This document shows, in pieces, positions 27,742 through 35,378 of a stretch of DNA of 64,000 nucleotides. The stretch covers positions 124,001 through 188,000 of the forward strand of contig NZ_JACHCR010000004.1 of NCBI RefSeq assembly GCF_014205845.1. The letters run 5' to 3'. Numbering within the stretch: position 1 is the stretch's first letter; every line of letters starts with the position of its first letter. The notes under the pieces are model-generated. The model did no database searches, had not been told where the DNA came from, and saw only the letters and a list, made by a program, of their open reading frames with translations. This DNA comes from Mucilaginibacter cryoferens (GTDB lineage Bacteria > Bacteroidota > Bacteroidia > Sphingobacteriales > Sphingobacteriaceae). Both the position numbers and the translations under genes were made by a program.

Positions 27742-28881
27742 ATGACCTGGAAAATTTTTAAGAAAGATAAAAACGCGGTAAAAACGAAAAAAGGCCCTGT
27801 TAGGGAATGGGCCGATGCTATTTTGTTTGCTGTGATAGCCGCAACGCTTATCCGCACGCTGTTTATTGAGGCGTACGTGATCCCCAGCGGATCGATGGAA
27901 GGATCGCTGCTTATTGGCGATTACCTGTTTGTGAGCAAGGTAAATTATGGTGCGAGGATGCCCATAACACCTATCGGTATTCCGTTTACGGCACATACTA
28001 TTCCGTATACCGATACAAAATCGTATGTGGATGTGCAATTGCCTTATTACCGGTTGCCGGGCTTCAGCGACATTAAAAAAGGCGATATTGTTGTGTTTAA
28101 CCTACCCACCGAAGCCGATTCGCCGTTATACCGGCCGGTAGACCGCCGTGAGAACATTATCAAACGATGCCAGGGTACGGCGGGCGATACACTGAGTTTG
28201 GTTAATGCGTTGGTATATGTCAATGGAAAACCCAGGCCGCCGGTTTCAGAAGGTAAAATGGCTTATGTGATAAAAACAGATGGCAGCGGAATAAACCCCA
28301 ATTTGGTTAACGAATTACACATAGACGATTTTGGCGCTGTCGATAACGCCACTTTTACCGGTAATGCTACCCTTGAATCAATTAAGCAGCTAAAAACATA
28401 TTCCAATATAAAATCGATAACCCCGAATATCGCGATTAAGGGCTTTGTTGATGATAGGTCGGGGCCGGTTTATCCGCTGTCGCACCCGGATTATAAAATA
28501 GGTGAAATGCCCAGGTACAACTGGAATGTAGATAACTTTGGTCCGGTTATTATCCCTAAAAAAGGGTGGACGGTTAAGCTCGATAGCCTTACCTTCCCCA
28601 TCTATGGCAGGGCAATTGCCGTATATGAGCACAATACTGTAAAAGTTAATGGTAAGGATATTTTTATAAACGGAAAAAAAGCCGATACTTACACCTTTAA
28701 AATGAACTACTACTGGATGATGGGCGATAATCGGCATAATTCCACCGATTCGCGCTACTGGGGCTTTTTGCCCGAAGATCATGTGGTGGGTAAAGCCTTA
28801 TTTACCTGGATGAGTATTGATAGCACAGCATCGTTTGCTAACAAGATAAGGTGGAGCAGGTTGTTTAGAGGTATAAAATAA
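27742..28881 (+). CDS. lepB: signal peptidase I, short form (copy 2 of 3)
   Basis: 379-residue paralogue of its two neighbours. It lacks the DUF5684 N-terminal module: a basic 20-residue start is followed directly by the membrane anchor (about 23-42) and the protease. Catalytic Ser S51 (IPSGSMEGSLL, the variant with Gly as in E. coli LepB) and Lys K141 (NIIKRCQGTAGD) are present, with box [17 protein letters not shown]. It keeps the same long insertion before box E. Separated from copy 1 by 336 nt of repeat-rich DNA and from copy 3 by 22 nt, so probably co-transcribed with the latter. Confidence 0.93.
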   Translation: MTWKIFKKDKNAVKTKKGPVREWADAILFAVIAATLIRTLFIEAYVIPSGSMEGSLLIGDYLFVSKVNYGARMPITPIGIPFTAHTIPYTDTKSYVDVQLPYYRLPGFSDIKKGDIVVFNLPTEADSPLYRPVDRRENIIKRCQGTAGDTLSLVNALVYVNGKPRPPVSEGKMAYVIKTDGSGINPNLVNELHIDDFGAVDNATFTGNATLESIKQLKTYSNIKSITPNIAIKGFVDDRSGPVYPLSHPDYKIGEMPRYNWNVDNFGPVIIPKKGWTVKLDSLTFPIYGRAIAVYEHNTVKVNGKDIFINGKKADTYTFKMNYYWMMGDNRHNSTDSRYWGFLPEDHVVGKALFTWMSIDSTASFANKIRWSRLFRGIK

Positions 28882-28903
28882 CAAGTATTTAAAATAACAT
28901 ATA

Positions 28904-30373
28904 GTGAATAGTATAATTGCGTTTTTATTATTAGTAGTACTGCCTTTTGTTGGTTTGTATAAATTGTTCGAAAAAGCCGGCAGGCCGGGTTGGGAAGGCG
29001 TTATTCCTATCTATAATATTTATGTAATGATAAAGTTAAGCGGCAGGCCATTGTGGTGGCTGGCGCTGATGCTGATACCGGGGGTTAATATTCTGGTGTT
29101 TATTGGTTTATTGGTAGATTTTTTAAAATCATACGGTAAATTTGCACTACTGGAGCATATTGAAGGAGTTGCTCTGCCTTTTATATTTTTACCAAAATGG
29201 GGTTTTGATAGAGATACCAAGTACATAGGCCCATCGGCAGCACCCGAGTTTAGGGAAAAGTTTAAAACAGCGCTTAAGAAAACACCTGCCCGCGAGTGGG
29301 CCGATGCCATTATTTTTGCGGTGATAGCTGCTACCATGATCCGTACGCTGTTTATTGAGGCTTACGTTATCCCCAGCGCATCTATGGAAAGCTCTTTACT
29401 TATAGGCGATTATTTGTTTGTAAGTAAAGTTAACTATGGCGCCCGCTTGCCCATGACACCGGTTGCATTTCCGTTTGCGCACCATACCATGCCTTTACTT
29501 AATACCAAAGCTTACTGGGATGGTATTGAATTGCCCTACTATCGTTTGCCTGGCTTAAGTGATATTAAAAAAGGAGACGTCGTGGTATTTAACTACCCAA
29601 TGGATGCCGATGCGCCGTTAAGCCGGCCGGTTGATAAACGCGAAAACTTTATAAAACGTTGCCAGGGTACCCCGGGCGATACGCTGAGCGTTGTTAAAGC
29701 ACAGGTGTACATTAACGGTAAAGCAATGATTACGCCACCCAATGGCGAAATGAAATACATTGTAAAAACAGATGGCAGCGAAATAAATACACAGTTGATA
29801 ACCGATCTTCACTTAGCCGATTTTGGAGCTATTGACAATACTACTTTTACAACCAATACAACAGCTAAGGCTGTTGAAACTTTAAAAGGTTATTCAAACA
29901 TAAAGGGGGTGAGGCCGGATACTGCCGTAAGCGGTCATGCCGATCCGGTGAACGCGGTTTATCCTACGTGGATACCTAATAATAAGATACTCGGAAAGCT
30001 TCCGGATTATAAATGGAACGTAGATAATTTCGGCCCCATTATTATACCTAAAAAGGGCTGGACGGTAAAATTAGATAGCCTCACCTTTCCGGTTTATAGC
30101 CGCGCTATAGAAATTTATGAGGGGAATAAGGTAGAAGTAGTTGGTAAAGATATTTTGATAAACGGCGTTAAAACCGATAGCTATACCTTTAAACTCAATT
30201 ACTACTTTATGATGGGCGATAACCGCCACAACTCCGAAGATTCGCGGTTCTGGGGCTTTGTACCCGAAGATCACATTGTAGGCAAGGCTTTGTTTATCTG
30301 GATGAGTGTAGACGATCAGGCAGGCTTCCTGAACAAGATAAGATGGAGCAGGTTGTTTAATATTATCAGATAG
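28904..30373 (+). CDS. lepB: signal peptidase I with DUF5684 membrane module (copy 3 of 3)
   Basis: 489 residues from GTG 28904. Same layout as copy 1: DUF5684-like residues 1-110 ([32 protein letters not shown]), anchor at about 133-152, catalytic Ser S160 (IPSASMESSLL), Lys K251 (NFIKRCQGTPGD), and box [17 protein letters not shown]. All catalytic residues are intact, so all three copies should be active. The protease halves of copies 2 and 3 share more unique features (KKGD, VNYGAR, TDGSxIN) than either does with copy 1, which suggests two duplication steps with loss of the module in copy 2. Confidence 0.93.
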   Translation: MNSIIAFLLLVVLPFVGLYKLFEKAGRPGWEGVIPIYNIYVMIKLSGRPLWWLALMLIPGVNILVFIGLLVDFLKSYGKFALLEHIEGVALPFIFLPKWGFDRDTKYIGPSAAPEFREKFKTALKKTPAREWADAIIFAVIAATMIRTLFIEAYVIPSASMESSLLIGDYLFVSKVNYGARLPMTPVAFPFAHHTMPLLNTKAYWDGIELPYYRLPGLSDIKKGDVVVFNYPMDADAPLSRPVDKRENFIKRCQGTPGDTLSVVKAQVYINGKAMITPPNGEMKYIVKTDGSEINTQLITDLHLADFGAIDNTTFTTNTTAKAVETLKGYSNIKGVRPDTAVSGHADPVNAVYPTWIPNNKILGKLPDYKWNVDNFGPIIIPKKGWTVKLDSLTFPVYSRAIEIYEGNKVEVVGKDILINGVKTDSYTFKLNYYFMMGDNRHNSEDSRFWGFVPEDHIVGKALFIWMSVDDQAGFLNKIRWSRLFNIIR

Positions 30374-30409
30374 GGTTAAGTCAAAATTCAAAAAACAAAA
30401 TTCAAAAAA

Positions 30410-30442
30410 GGGAACAGGCCGGATTCGGTTTGTTCCCTCTTT
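30410..30442 (+). terminator. terminator after lepB copy 3
   Basis: GGGAACAGGCCG (30410-30421) pairs with CGGTTTGTTCCC (30426-30437) as RNA, with two G-U pairs and a 4-nt loop; TCTTTC follows. Confidence 0.6.
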
Positions 30443-30473
30443 CAATTTTATATCGACCTTGTTAGGTGTTAGC

Positions 30474-31007
30474 TTACTGGTCCAGTTCTTTCAAAAGCTC
30501 GATGCCGGCTTGCCATTCTCCTAAATTTGAAGATGCGTTGATATGGCCGGCTGCGCCAATATTTACCAATTTGCTGCCCCAGGCATCGGCAAATAGTTGG
30601 GCGCGGTTATAGCGTACATAAAAATCGTCGGTGCTGGCTACTACAATACTTTTAAAGGGGAGTTTATTTAAGGGTACGGGAGCAAATCCTGTTGTTCCGG
30701 TGGGATAGCTGTCTGCTTCGGTATCACTTGGGCCAACCAATAGTGCTCCTTTTATGGCTACATTAAATTCTTTTGCCCAATAAGCAATAGTGGAGCAGGC
30801 AAGGCTATGGCCTACTAAAATTATTTCTGTAGGGTTGCGGTCAGCTATATATTGCTGCAGGGTATTTATCCAGTCGGCACAAACTGGAGTATCCCAGTCC
30901 TGTTGTTCTACACGGGTAAAACCAAATTGCTTTTCCCAGATGGATTGCCAATGTTCCGGCCCCGAATTACCCAGGCCAGGTACGATAAGTATAGTTGAAT
31001 TAAACAC
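30474..31007 (-). CDS. RBBP9/YdeN family serine hydrolase
   Basis: 177-residue alpha/beta hydrolase of the small RBBP9/YdeN family. The nucleophile is in ILVGHSLACST (about 62-72), the acid in VVASTDDFYV (about 123-132) and the His in GAAGHINASS near the C-terminus. The opening TILIVPGLGNSGPEHWQS is characteristic. The natural substrate of bacterial members is unknown. Start ATG at 31005-31007. Convergent with lepB copy 3, with a terminator between them. Confidence 0.88.
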   Translation of the reverse strand: MFNSTILIVPGLGNSGPEHWQSIWEKQFGFTRVEQQDWDTPVCADWINTLQQYIADRNPTEIILVGHSLACSTIAYWAKEFNVAIKGALLVGPSDTEADSYPTGTTGFAPVPLNKLPFKSIVVASTDDFYVRYNRAQLFADAWGSKLVNIGAAGHINASSNLGEWQAGIELLKELDQ

Positions 31008-31060
31008 AATTTTTATAATTTATACGATTTAAGGACAAGATAGTATTTTTCACGAAAATG

Positions 31061-31543
31061 TTATGTTGCCAGCGCTTCCCCTTTAGGGGGCAGGGGGGCT
31101 TCAGCCACTTTTTTAATCTCCAGGTTGCGTTGTTCTAATAACTTACGCATATACTGTTTCAAAAAAAGGAAATTAGCTATAATTCCTAAAAACCCCAAAG
31201 GAGCATCAAACATAAAGATGTCCTTCATCAATGTTTGATTGTTAATGGCATAAAAATAATGCTCATGCCTGAAATTCTTGAAGGCGCCCTTTACCATTTC
31301 ATCGGTAAAGTGATTGTAGGGCTCCATTTCGGTAACTTTAGCGGTTAAGGTTTGCCAGATGCCAAAATGCTTTGCCCGCCAGGTTACAGTTTCTCCCAGC
31401 TCAATTAGTCCGCCGGTACGCCCCCCTACGGACGATTCGCCACTTTGCCGCATCGAATCTACATGCATATCAATACTCCTTGCCAAATCGTAGCATTTGG
31501 CGATGGGGGCGTTGATGTGGGTAGCTAATTCGATGATAGGCAT
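31061..31543 (-). CDS. SRPBCC (START/cyclase-like) superfamily protein
   Basis: 160 residues. The N-terminal 145 residues fit the SRPBCC helix-grip fold used to bind hydrophobic ligands: LATHINAPIAKCYDLARSIDMH, ELGETVTWRAKHFGIWQTLTAKVTEMEPYNHFTDEMV and FRHEHYF. The last 13 residues (EAPLPPKGEALAT) are encoded by a copy of the palindromic repeat family at 31074-31100, so the native C-terminus has been altered. The gene follows asnS, with a double repeat between them. Ligand and function unknown. Confidence 0.78.
   Translation of the reverse strand: MPIIELATHINAPIAKCYDLARSIDMHVDSMRQSGESSVGGRTGGLIELGETVTWRAKHFGIWQTLTAKVTEMEPYNHFTDEMVKGAFKNFRHEHYFYAINNQTLMKDIFMFDAPLGFLGIIANFLFLKQYMRKLLEQRNLEIKKVAEAPLPPKGEALAT
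31074..31100 (-). repeat. palindromic repeat forming the SRPBCC protein C-terminus
   Basis: On the reverse strand, AGCCCCCCTGCCCCC then TAAAGGGGAAGC: CCCC-TAAA-GGGG hairpin. It is read in frame as the last 13 or so codons before the TAA at 31061-31063. Confidence 0.6.
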
Positions 31544-31548
31544 GGTTA

Positions 31549-31626
31549 AGCCCCCTCTAAATCTCCCCCGGCAGGGGAGACTTTCGTTTTAAAAGCCCTC
31601 CCTGCCGGGGAGGGTTGGGAGGGGTT
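31549..31626 (-). repeat. type B and type A palindromic repeats side by side, asnS to SRPBCC gene
   Basis: Reading in the direction of the genes (reverse strand): a type B copy (31592-31626, hairpin CCCTCCC-CGGCA-GGGAGGG) begins 1 nt after the asnS stop, then a type A copy (31549-31584) ends 5 nt before the ATG of the next gene. Each type keeps the orientation and position relative to genes seen around secA: B after a stop, A before a start. Confidence 0.75.
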
Positions 31627-31627
31627 A

Positions 31628-33064
31628 TTAAAATTCCGCATTCTTCGGGAACCTTGGGAAAGGGATCACATCGCGGATGTTGCCCATGCCGGTAACAAAT
31701 AGTACCAGGCGCTCAAAACCTAAGCCAAAGCCCGCGTGTACACAGGTACCAAAGCGGCGGGTATCCAGATACCACCAAAGCTCGTCTTTAGGGATACCCA
31801 ATTCGTCCATCCGTTGCTCCAGTTTATCCAAACGTTCTTCACGCTGCGAACCACCTACAATTTCACCAATGCCGGGGAAAAGGATATCCATGGCTGCCAC
31901 TGTTTTACCGTCATCATTCTGGCGCATGTAAAACGATTTGATCTCTTTAGGGTAATCGGTAAGTATCACCGGTTTTTTAAAGTGTTTCTCTACCAAATAA
32001 CGCTCATGCTCGCTTTGCAGGTCGGTTCCCCAGCCCTCTATCAGGTACTGAAACTTTTTCTTCTTATTCGGTGTCGATTCTTTCAGTATCTCAATAGCCT
32101 CGGTATAAGTAAGGCGCTCAAAGTTGTTATCTAAACAAAACTGCAATTTCTCTAACAAGGTCATGTCAGAGCGCTCGTTCTGTGGTTTTTGCTTTTCCTC
32201 CTCCTGCAAACGCTGGGTTAAAAACTCAATATCATCCGGGCATTTATCCAGCGCGTATCTGATCACGTATTTCAGCATGTCTTCGGCCAGGTCCATGTTG
32301 TCGTGCAAGTCGTTAAAAGCAACTTCCGGCTCAATCATCCAAAACTCGGCCAGGTGGCGGGTAGTGTTTGAGTTTTCGGCACGGAAAGTTGGTCCGAAGG
32401 TATAAATATCACTCAGTGCCATAGCGCCCAACTCGCCTTCCAGCTGACCGGATACGGTAAGGTTGGTAGATTTGCCAAAAAAATCCTGCTTGTAATCAAC
32501 CTCACCGGTATCTGTTTTAGGGATATTGTTAAGATCAAAGTTGGTTACGTGAAAAGCTTCGCCCGCGCCTTCGGCATCAGATTGCGTGATAACCGGGGTG
32601 TGCAGGTAAACGAAGCTACGCTCCTGGAAAAACTGGTGCACAGCAAATGCCAGGCTATTACGTAAGCGGAAAATTGCGCCAAATGTACTGGTACGGAAAC
32701 GCAGGTGAGCGTTTTCTCTCAAAAACTCCAGGCTATGCTTTTTAGGTTGAATAGGGTACTTTTCAGGGTCGCTATCGCCTAATATCTCAATTCCGGCAGC
32801 AATAACTTCAACCGTTTGGCCTTTACCTAATGACGCTATCAATTTACCGGTAACACTTACGGCGGCACCAACGGTAATGCGTTTTAACAACGCGGCATCG
32901 GTGTTTTCAAAATCAACTACTACCTGGATGTTATTATTGGTTGAGCCATCATTCAAAGCAATAAAGCGATTTGACCGGAAGGCGCGTACCCACCCTTTAA
33001 CTGTTACATCGATATCGGTTTGCTGGCTCTGCAGCAATGCTTTGATCTTTGTGCGCTCACTCAT
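31628..33064 (-). CDS. asnS: asparaginyl-tRNA synthetase
   Basis: Charges tRNA-Asn; class IIb synthetase. 478 residues: an N-terminal OB-fold anticodon-binding domain (about 15-105, [22 protein letters not shown]) and a catalytic core. Motif 2 is [25 protein letters not shown] and motif 3 is [21 protein letters not shown] with a terminal PFPRFP typical of AsnRS. An insertion of about 70 residues at 275-345 ([15 protein letters not shown]...) is of the type found in bacterial AsnRS. ATG at 33062-33064; a -7 box lies 21 nt upstream. Confidence 0.96.
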   Translation of the reverse strand: MSERTKIKALLQSQQTDIDVTVKGWVRAFRSNRFIALNDGSTNNNIQVVVDFENTDAALLKRITVGAAVSVTGKLIASLGKGQTVEVIAAGIEILGDSDPEKYPIQPKKHSLEFLRENAHLRFRTSTFGAIFRLRNSLAFAVHQFFQERSFVYLHTPVITQSDAEGAGEAFHVTNFDLNNIPKTDTGEVDYKQDFFGKSTNLTVSGQLEGELGAMALSDIYTFGPTFRAENSNTTRHLAEFWMIEPEVAFNDLHDNMDLAEDMLKYVIRYALDKCPDDIEFLTQRLQEEEKQKPQNERSDMTLLEKLQFCLDNNFERLTYTEAIEILKESTPNKKKKFQYLIEGWGTDLQSEHERYLVEKHFKKPVILTDYPKEIKSFYMRQNDDGKTVAAMDILFPGIGEIVGGSQREERLDKLEQRMDELGIPKDELWWYLDTRRFGTCVHAGFGLGFERLVLFVTGMGNIRDVIPFPRFPKNAEF

Positions 33065-33085
33065 ATAGTATATTTTTTAGAGTCG

Positions 33086-33093
33086 CAAAAATA
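33086..33093 (-). promoter_or_regulatory. -7 box of asnS
   Basis: TATTTTTG on the reverse strand, 21 nt before the asnS ATG. No -33 TTG at 19-21 nt. Confidence 0.4.
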
Positions 33094-33096
33094 CAA

Positions 33097-33576
33097 CTAT
33101 TTCTGCAATGCCACAGTGAATCTGCCGTTTAAAAATTGGAGGCTGGCAGGTTTATCTGCCGGGTAAGTATGTTTAAATTTAAGGCTAAAGGTGCCGGTTA
33201 TTTGATTGTTGGGTTTATCAAATGCAGTTATCGTTACCGTGTTTGCAAAGGTATCATCAAGCTCATATTGGCTAACAATAACATCGCGGCCAATGGTATT
33301 ATAGTAGCTGGCCTGGGTTCCTTTTAAAGTGTATTTTCCGGGTGCTGATGCTTTAAATTGCATAGTAAGGGTTTCTTCCAACTGGGTACTAAAATTAGTA
33401 CCGAATATGCCGATCGTATCATGCCGTACGGCGCTACTTGTTGGGTCGGCCATCCACTGTATGTTGTTTTTATAGGCGGCTATGTATGGCCTTAGTGGTA
33501 ATAAGCAGCAATCTTTTCTGTTGCATGCGCTTAAAAGCGAGAATAGCAGGATAAGTGCAGGGATGTATTTTTTCAT
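33097..33576 (-). CDS. small lipoprotein of unknown function
   Basis: About 159 residues from the ATG at 33574-33576 (MKKYIPALILLF). An upstream in-frame ATG at 33600 would place eight residues before a clear lipoprotein signal, so it is rejected. The lipobox is LLSAC, with N-R-K-D following the Cys. The mature part has alternating polar and hydrophobic segments (YTLKGTQASYYNTIG, TFSLKFKHTYP) suggesting a beta-sandwich. The gene is close to but not obviously linked with asnS. No family recognised. Confidence 0.7.
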   Translation of the reverse strand: MKKYIPALILLFSLLSACNRKDCCLLPLRPYIAAYKNNIQWMADPTSSAVRHDTIGIFGTNFSTQLEETLTMQFKASAPGKYTLKGTQASYYNTIGRDVIVSQYELDDTFANTVTITAFDKPNNQITGTFSLKFKHTYPADKPASLQFLNGRFTVALQK

Positions 33577-33675
33577 AAGTGCAGGAGGTTTAAATGCCAT
33601 TACGGCAATAAGTTGCCTTATGATACATTCCGTATCAAATTGATTTGGTTAATACCTAATCATAGGCTATTTGAT

Positions 33676-33683
33676 TAAGTTTG
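33676..33683 (+). promoter_or_regulatory. -7 box of the EamA transporter gene
   Basis: TAAGTTTG matches TAnnTTTG, 22 nt before the ATG at 33706. Confidence 0.4.
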
Positions 33684-33705
33684 CGCCACAGTAAAATACG
33701 TTATC

Positions 33706-34572
33706 ATGAATCCTAAAGTGAGCCTGGTTATTGGCATTTTATGCATTTCGTTTTCGCCAATATTTGTAAAGCTTGCAGGGGTATCGCCAATTGGCTGCGC
33801 GTTTTACCGGGTGTTTTTTGCCTGGCTTTGCCTGCTGCCGTACTGCATAGCCAAAAAGAAATTTAGGGTAGAAAGAAGGCAATTGATCATCGCGCTTATA
33901 GCCGGTATTATATTCGCCTCAGACGTAGCCGTATGGAATTTGTCGCTGTTAAAGATCAGTGCCACAGTATCCACCTTAATAGCCAACCTGGCACCGGTTT
34001 GGGTGGGATTGTTTAGCTTTCTGCTTTTCAAAAAAAGCGGGGGCGCATTGTTTTGGATAGGTACACTGGTGGCTATATGCGGCATGGTGGTATTGGTAGG
34101 CTATCAGCATATTTTACACCTGGAACTTAACACCGGTATCTTGCTTGCGGTATTGGCCAGCTTGTTTTATGCTACTTATATCATGATCACCAAAAACATT
34201 ATGGCCGGTATTGATGTGTTTACCTTTATGTTTTATAGCATGTTAAGCGCCAGTGTTTTTCTGCTGGTGGTTAATAGCTTTATGGGTACCAGTATCCTGC
34301 ATTTTTCGGTAAAGGTATGGCTATGTTTTACAGGCATGGGCATCATATGCCAGTTAACCGGGTGGCTTACCATCAATTATTCACTACGCTACCTCGAATC
34401 AACAAAGGTGGCCATTACCTTATTAAGTCAAACGGTTTTTGCCGCCATACTGGCAGCTGTTTTTTTGAACGAAAAACTGGAACTGAACGAAATTGTTGGC
34501 AGCGCAATTGTACTTGCCGGCATAGCCGTAACATTTTTAAAGCCAGGGAGAAAGCCTGTTAATTCAATTTAA
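33706..34572 (+). CDS. EamA family (DMT superfamily) transporter
   Basis: 288-residue inner-membrane protein with ten predicted helices in two five-helix EamA repeats (about 1-140 and 145-283). Family signs include FYRVFFAWLCLLPY near the start of the first repeat, ATVSTLIANLAPVWVGLFSFL, and the matching STKVAITLLSQTVFAAILAAVFLNEKL in the second. The family exports amino acids, nucleotides and other metabolites; substrate unknown here. Single gene, followed by HigBA. Confidence 0.88.
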   Translation: MNPKVSLVIGILCISFSPIFVKLAGVSPIGCAFYRVFFAWLCLLPYCIAKKKFRVERRQLIIALIAGIIFASDVAVWNLSLLKISATVSTLIANLAPVWVGLFSFLLFKKSGGALFWIGTLVAICGMVVLVGYQHILHLELNTGILLAVLASLFYATYIMITKNIMAGIDVFTFMFYSMLSASVFLLVVNSFMGTSILHFSVKVWLCFTGMGIICQLTGWLTINYSLRYLESTKVAITLLSQTVFAAILAAVFLNEKLELNEIVGSAIVLAGIAVTFLKPGRKPVNSI

Positions 34573-34597
34573 TGTGGTTTTCCTGTGGTAAACTTAT

Positions 34598-34605
34598 TAT
34601 CTTTG
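34598..34605 (+). promoter_or_regulatory. -7 box of higBA
   Basis: TATCTTTG matches TAnnTTTG, 20 nt before the higB ATG. A four-codon mini-ORF (ATG 34612 to TAA 34624) lies in the leader, probably by chance. Confidence 0.4.
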
Positions 34606-34625
34606 TATTGATGATCGCAAATTAA

Positions 34626-34937
34626 ATGAACCTTATCTCTAAGCCAACTTTGCTCTATTATGTTGATAAATATCCTGTTGCATCAACTTCGCTTTTAGTA
34701 TGGTACAGGGACTTTTTAAAGGTTTCTTTTAATAATTTTAATGAGCTAAAATCGGTTTATAATAACGCAAGCATTGTAGCGAATAATAGAGTGATCTTTA
34801 ACATTAAGGGAAATGCTTTTAGGTTAATAGTTTCGATAAATTTTAGAAAACAAGACACGTATTTAATTTGGTTTGGAACTCATAAAGAGTATGATAAGAT
34901 AGATGCAGCAACAATAGAATACATTGATATAATATAA
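34626..34937 (+). CDS. higB: HigB-type toxin (type II mRNA interferase)
   Basis: 103 residues of the HigB (RelE-like superfamily) kind that cleaves mRNA on the ribosome. Recognised from the opening ISKPTLLYYVDKYP, WYRDFLKVSF, and the core VIFNIKGNAFRLIVSINF followed by IWFGTHKEYDKID, which are the HigB hallmarks. The order toxin first, antitoxin second is characteristic of higBA. The pair looks more AT-rich than the flanking genes, consistent with acquisition. The substitution of Leu-Ile-Trp for the common Ile-Arg-Phe before the GTH motif is a divergence worth noting. Confidence 0.85.
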   Translation: MNLISKPTLLYYVDKYPVASTSLLVWYRDFLKVSFNNFNELKSVYNNASIVANNRVIFNIKGNAFRLIVSINFRKQDTYLIWFGTHKEYDKIDAATIEYIDII

Positions 34938-34982
34938 TGAATTGAGTCAAGCGGTGCAGCTTGTAAAACTCTGCCAAAATTT

Positions 34983-35345
34983 ATGAACGAGCAGTGGAAA
35001 GTGTTAAAAACAAACGAGCAATATAAAATAGCGCTTAAACGGACTATTGAAATTTTTCATGCAGAAGAAGGTACTCCTGAAGATGAAGAACTTGATCTGT
35101 TATTGCTTTTGGTAAAAGACTACGAAACTCGTCATTATAATATTCCCGACCCCGACCCACTCGAGGTAATTAAATTAAAGCTTGAGGAAAAGGGATTGAA
35201 ACAAAAAGACCTTGAACATATTATTGGTTCAAAAGGCTATGTTTCGCAGGTGCTTTCGGGGAAAAAAGAATTGACATTGAAAATGGTTAAAGGTTTGCAT
35301 AACTTTTTAGGAATATCAGCTGATATTCTCATTGCAGACAGATAA
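34983..35345 (+). CDS. higA: HigA-type antitoxin with XRE helix-turn-helix
   Basis: 120 residues. The N-terminal half (about 1-60) is acidic (EEGTPEDEELDLLLLLVKDYE) and should wrap the toxin; the C-terminal half (about 60-118) is an XRE-type HTH with GLKQKDLEHIIGSKGYVSQVLSGKKELTLKMVKGL. It follows higB by 45 nt and is expected both to neutralise HigB and to repress the operon. dnaG begins 33 nt after its stop, so read-through from higBA into dnaG is possible. Confidence 0.85.
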   Translation: MNEQWKVLKTNEQYKIALKRTIEIFHAEEGTPEDEELDLLLLLVKDYETRHYNIPDPDPLEVIKLKLEEKGLKQKDLEHIIGSKGYVSQVLSGKKELTLKMVKGLHNFLGISADILIADR

Positions 35346-35378
35346 CAAATAATTAAAGATAAGTACTCGTTTTAGCTC

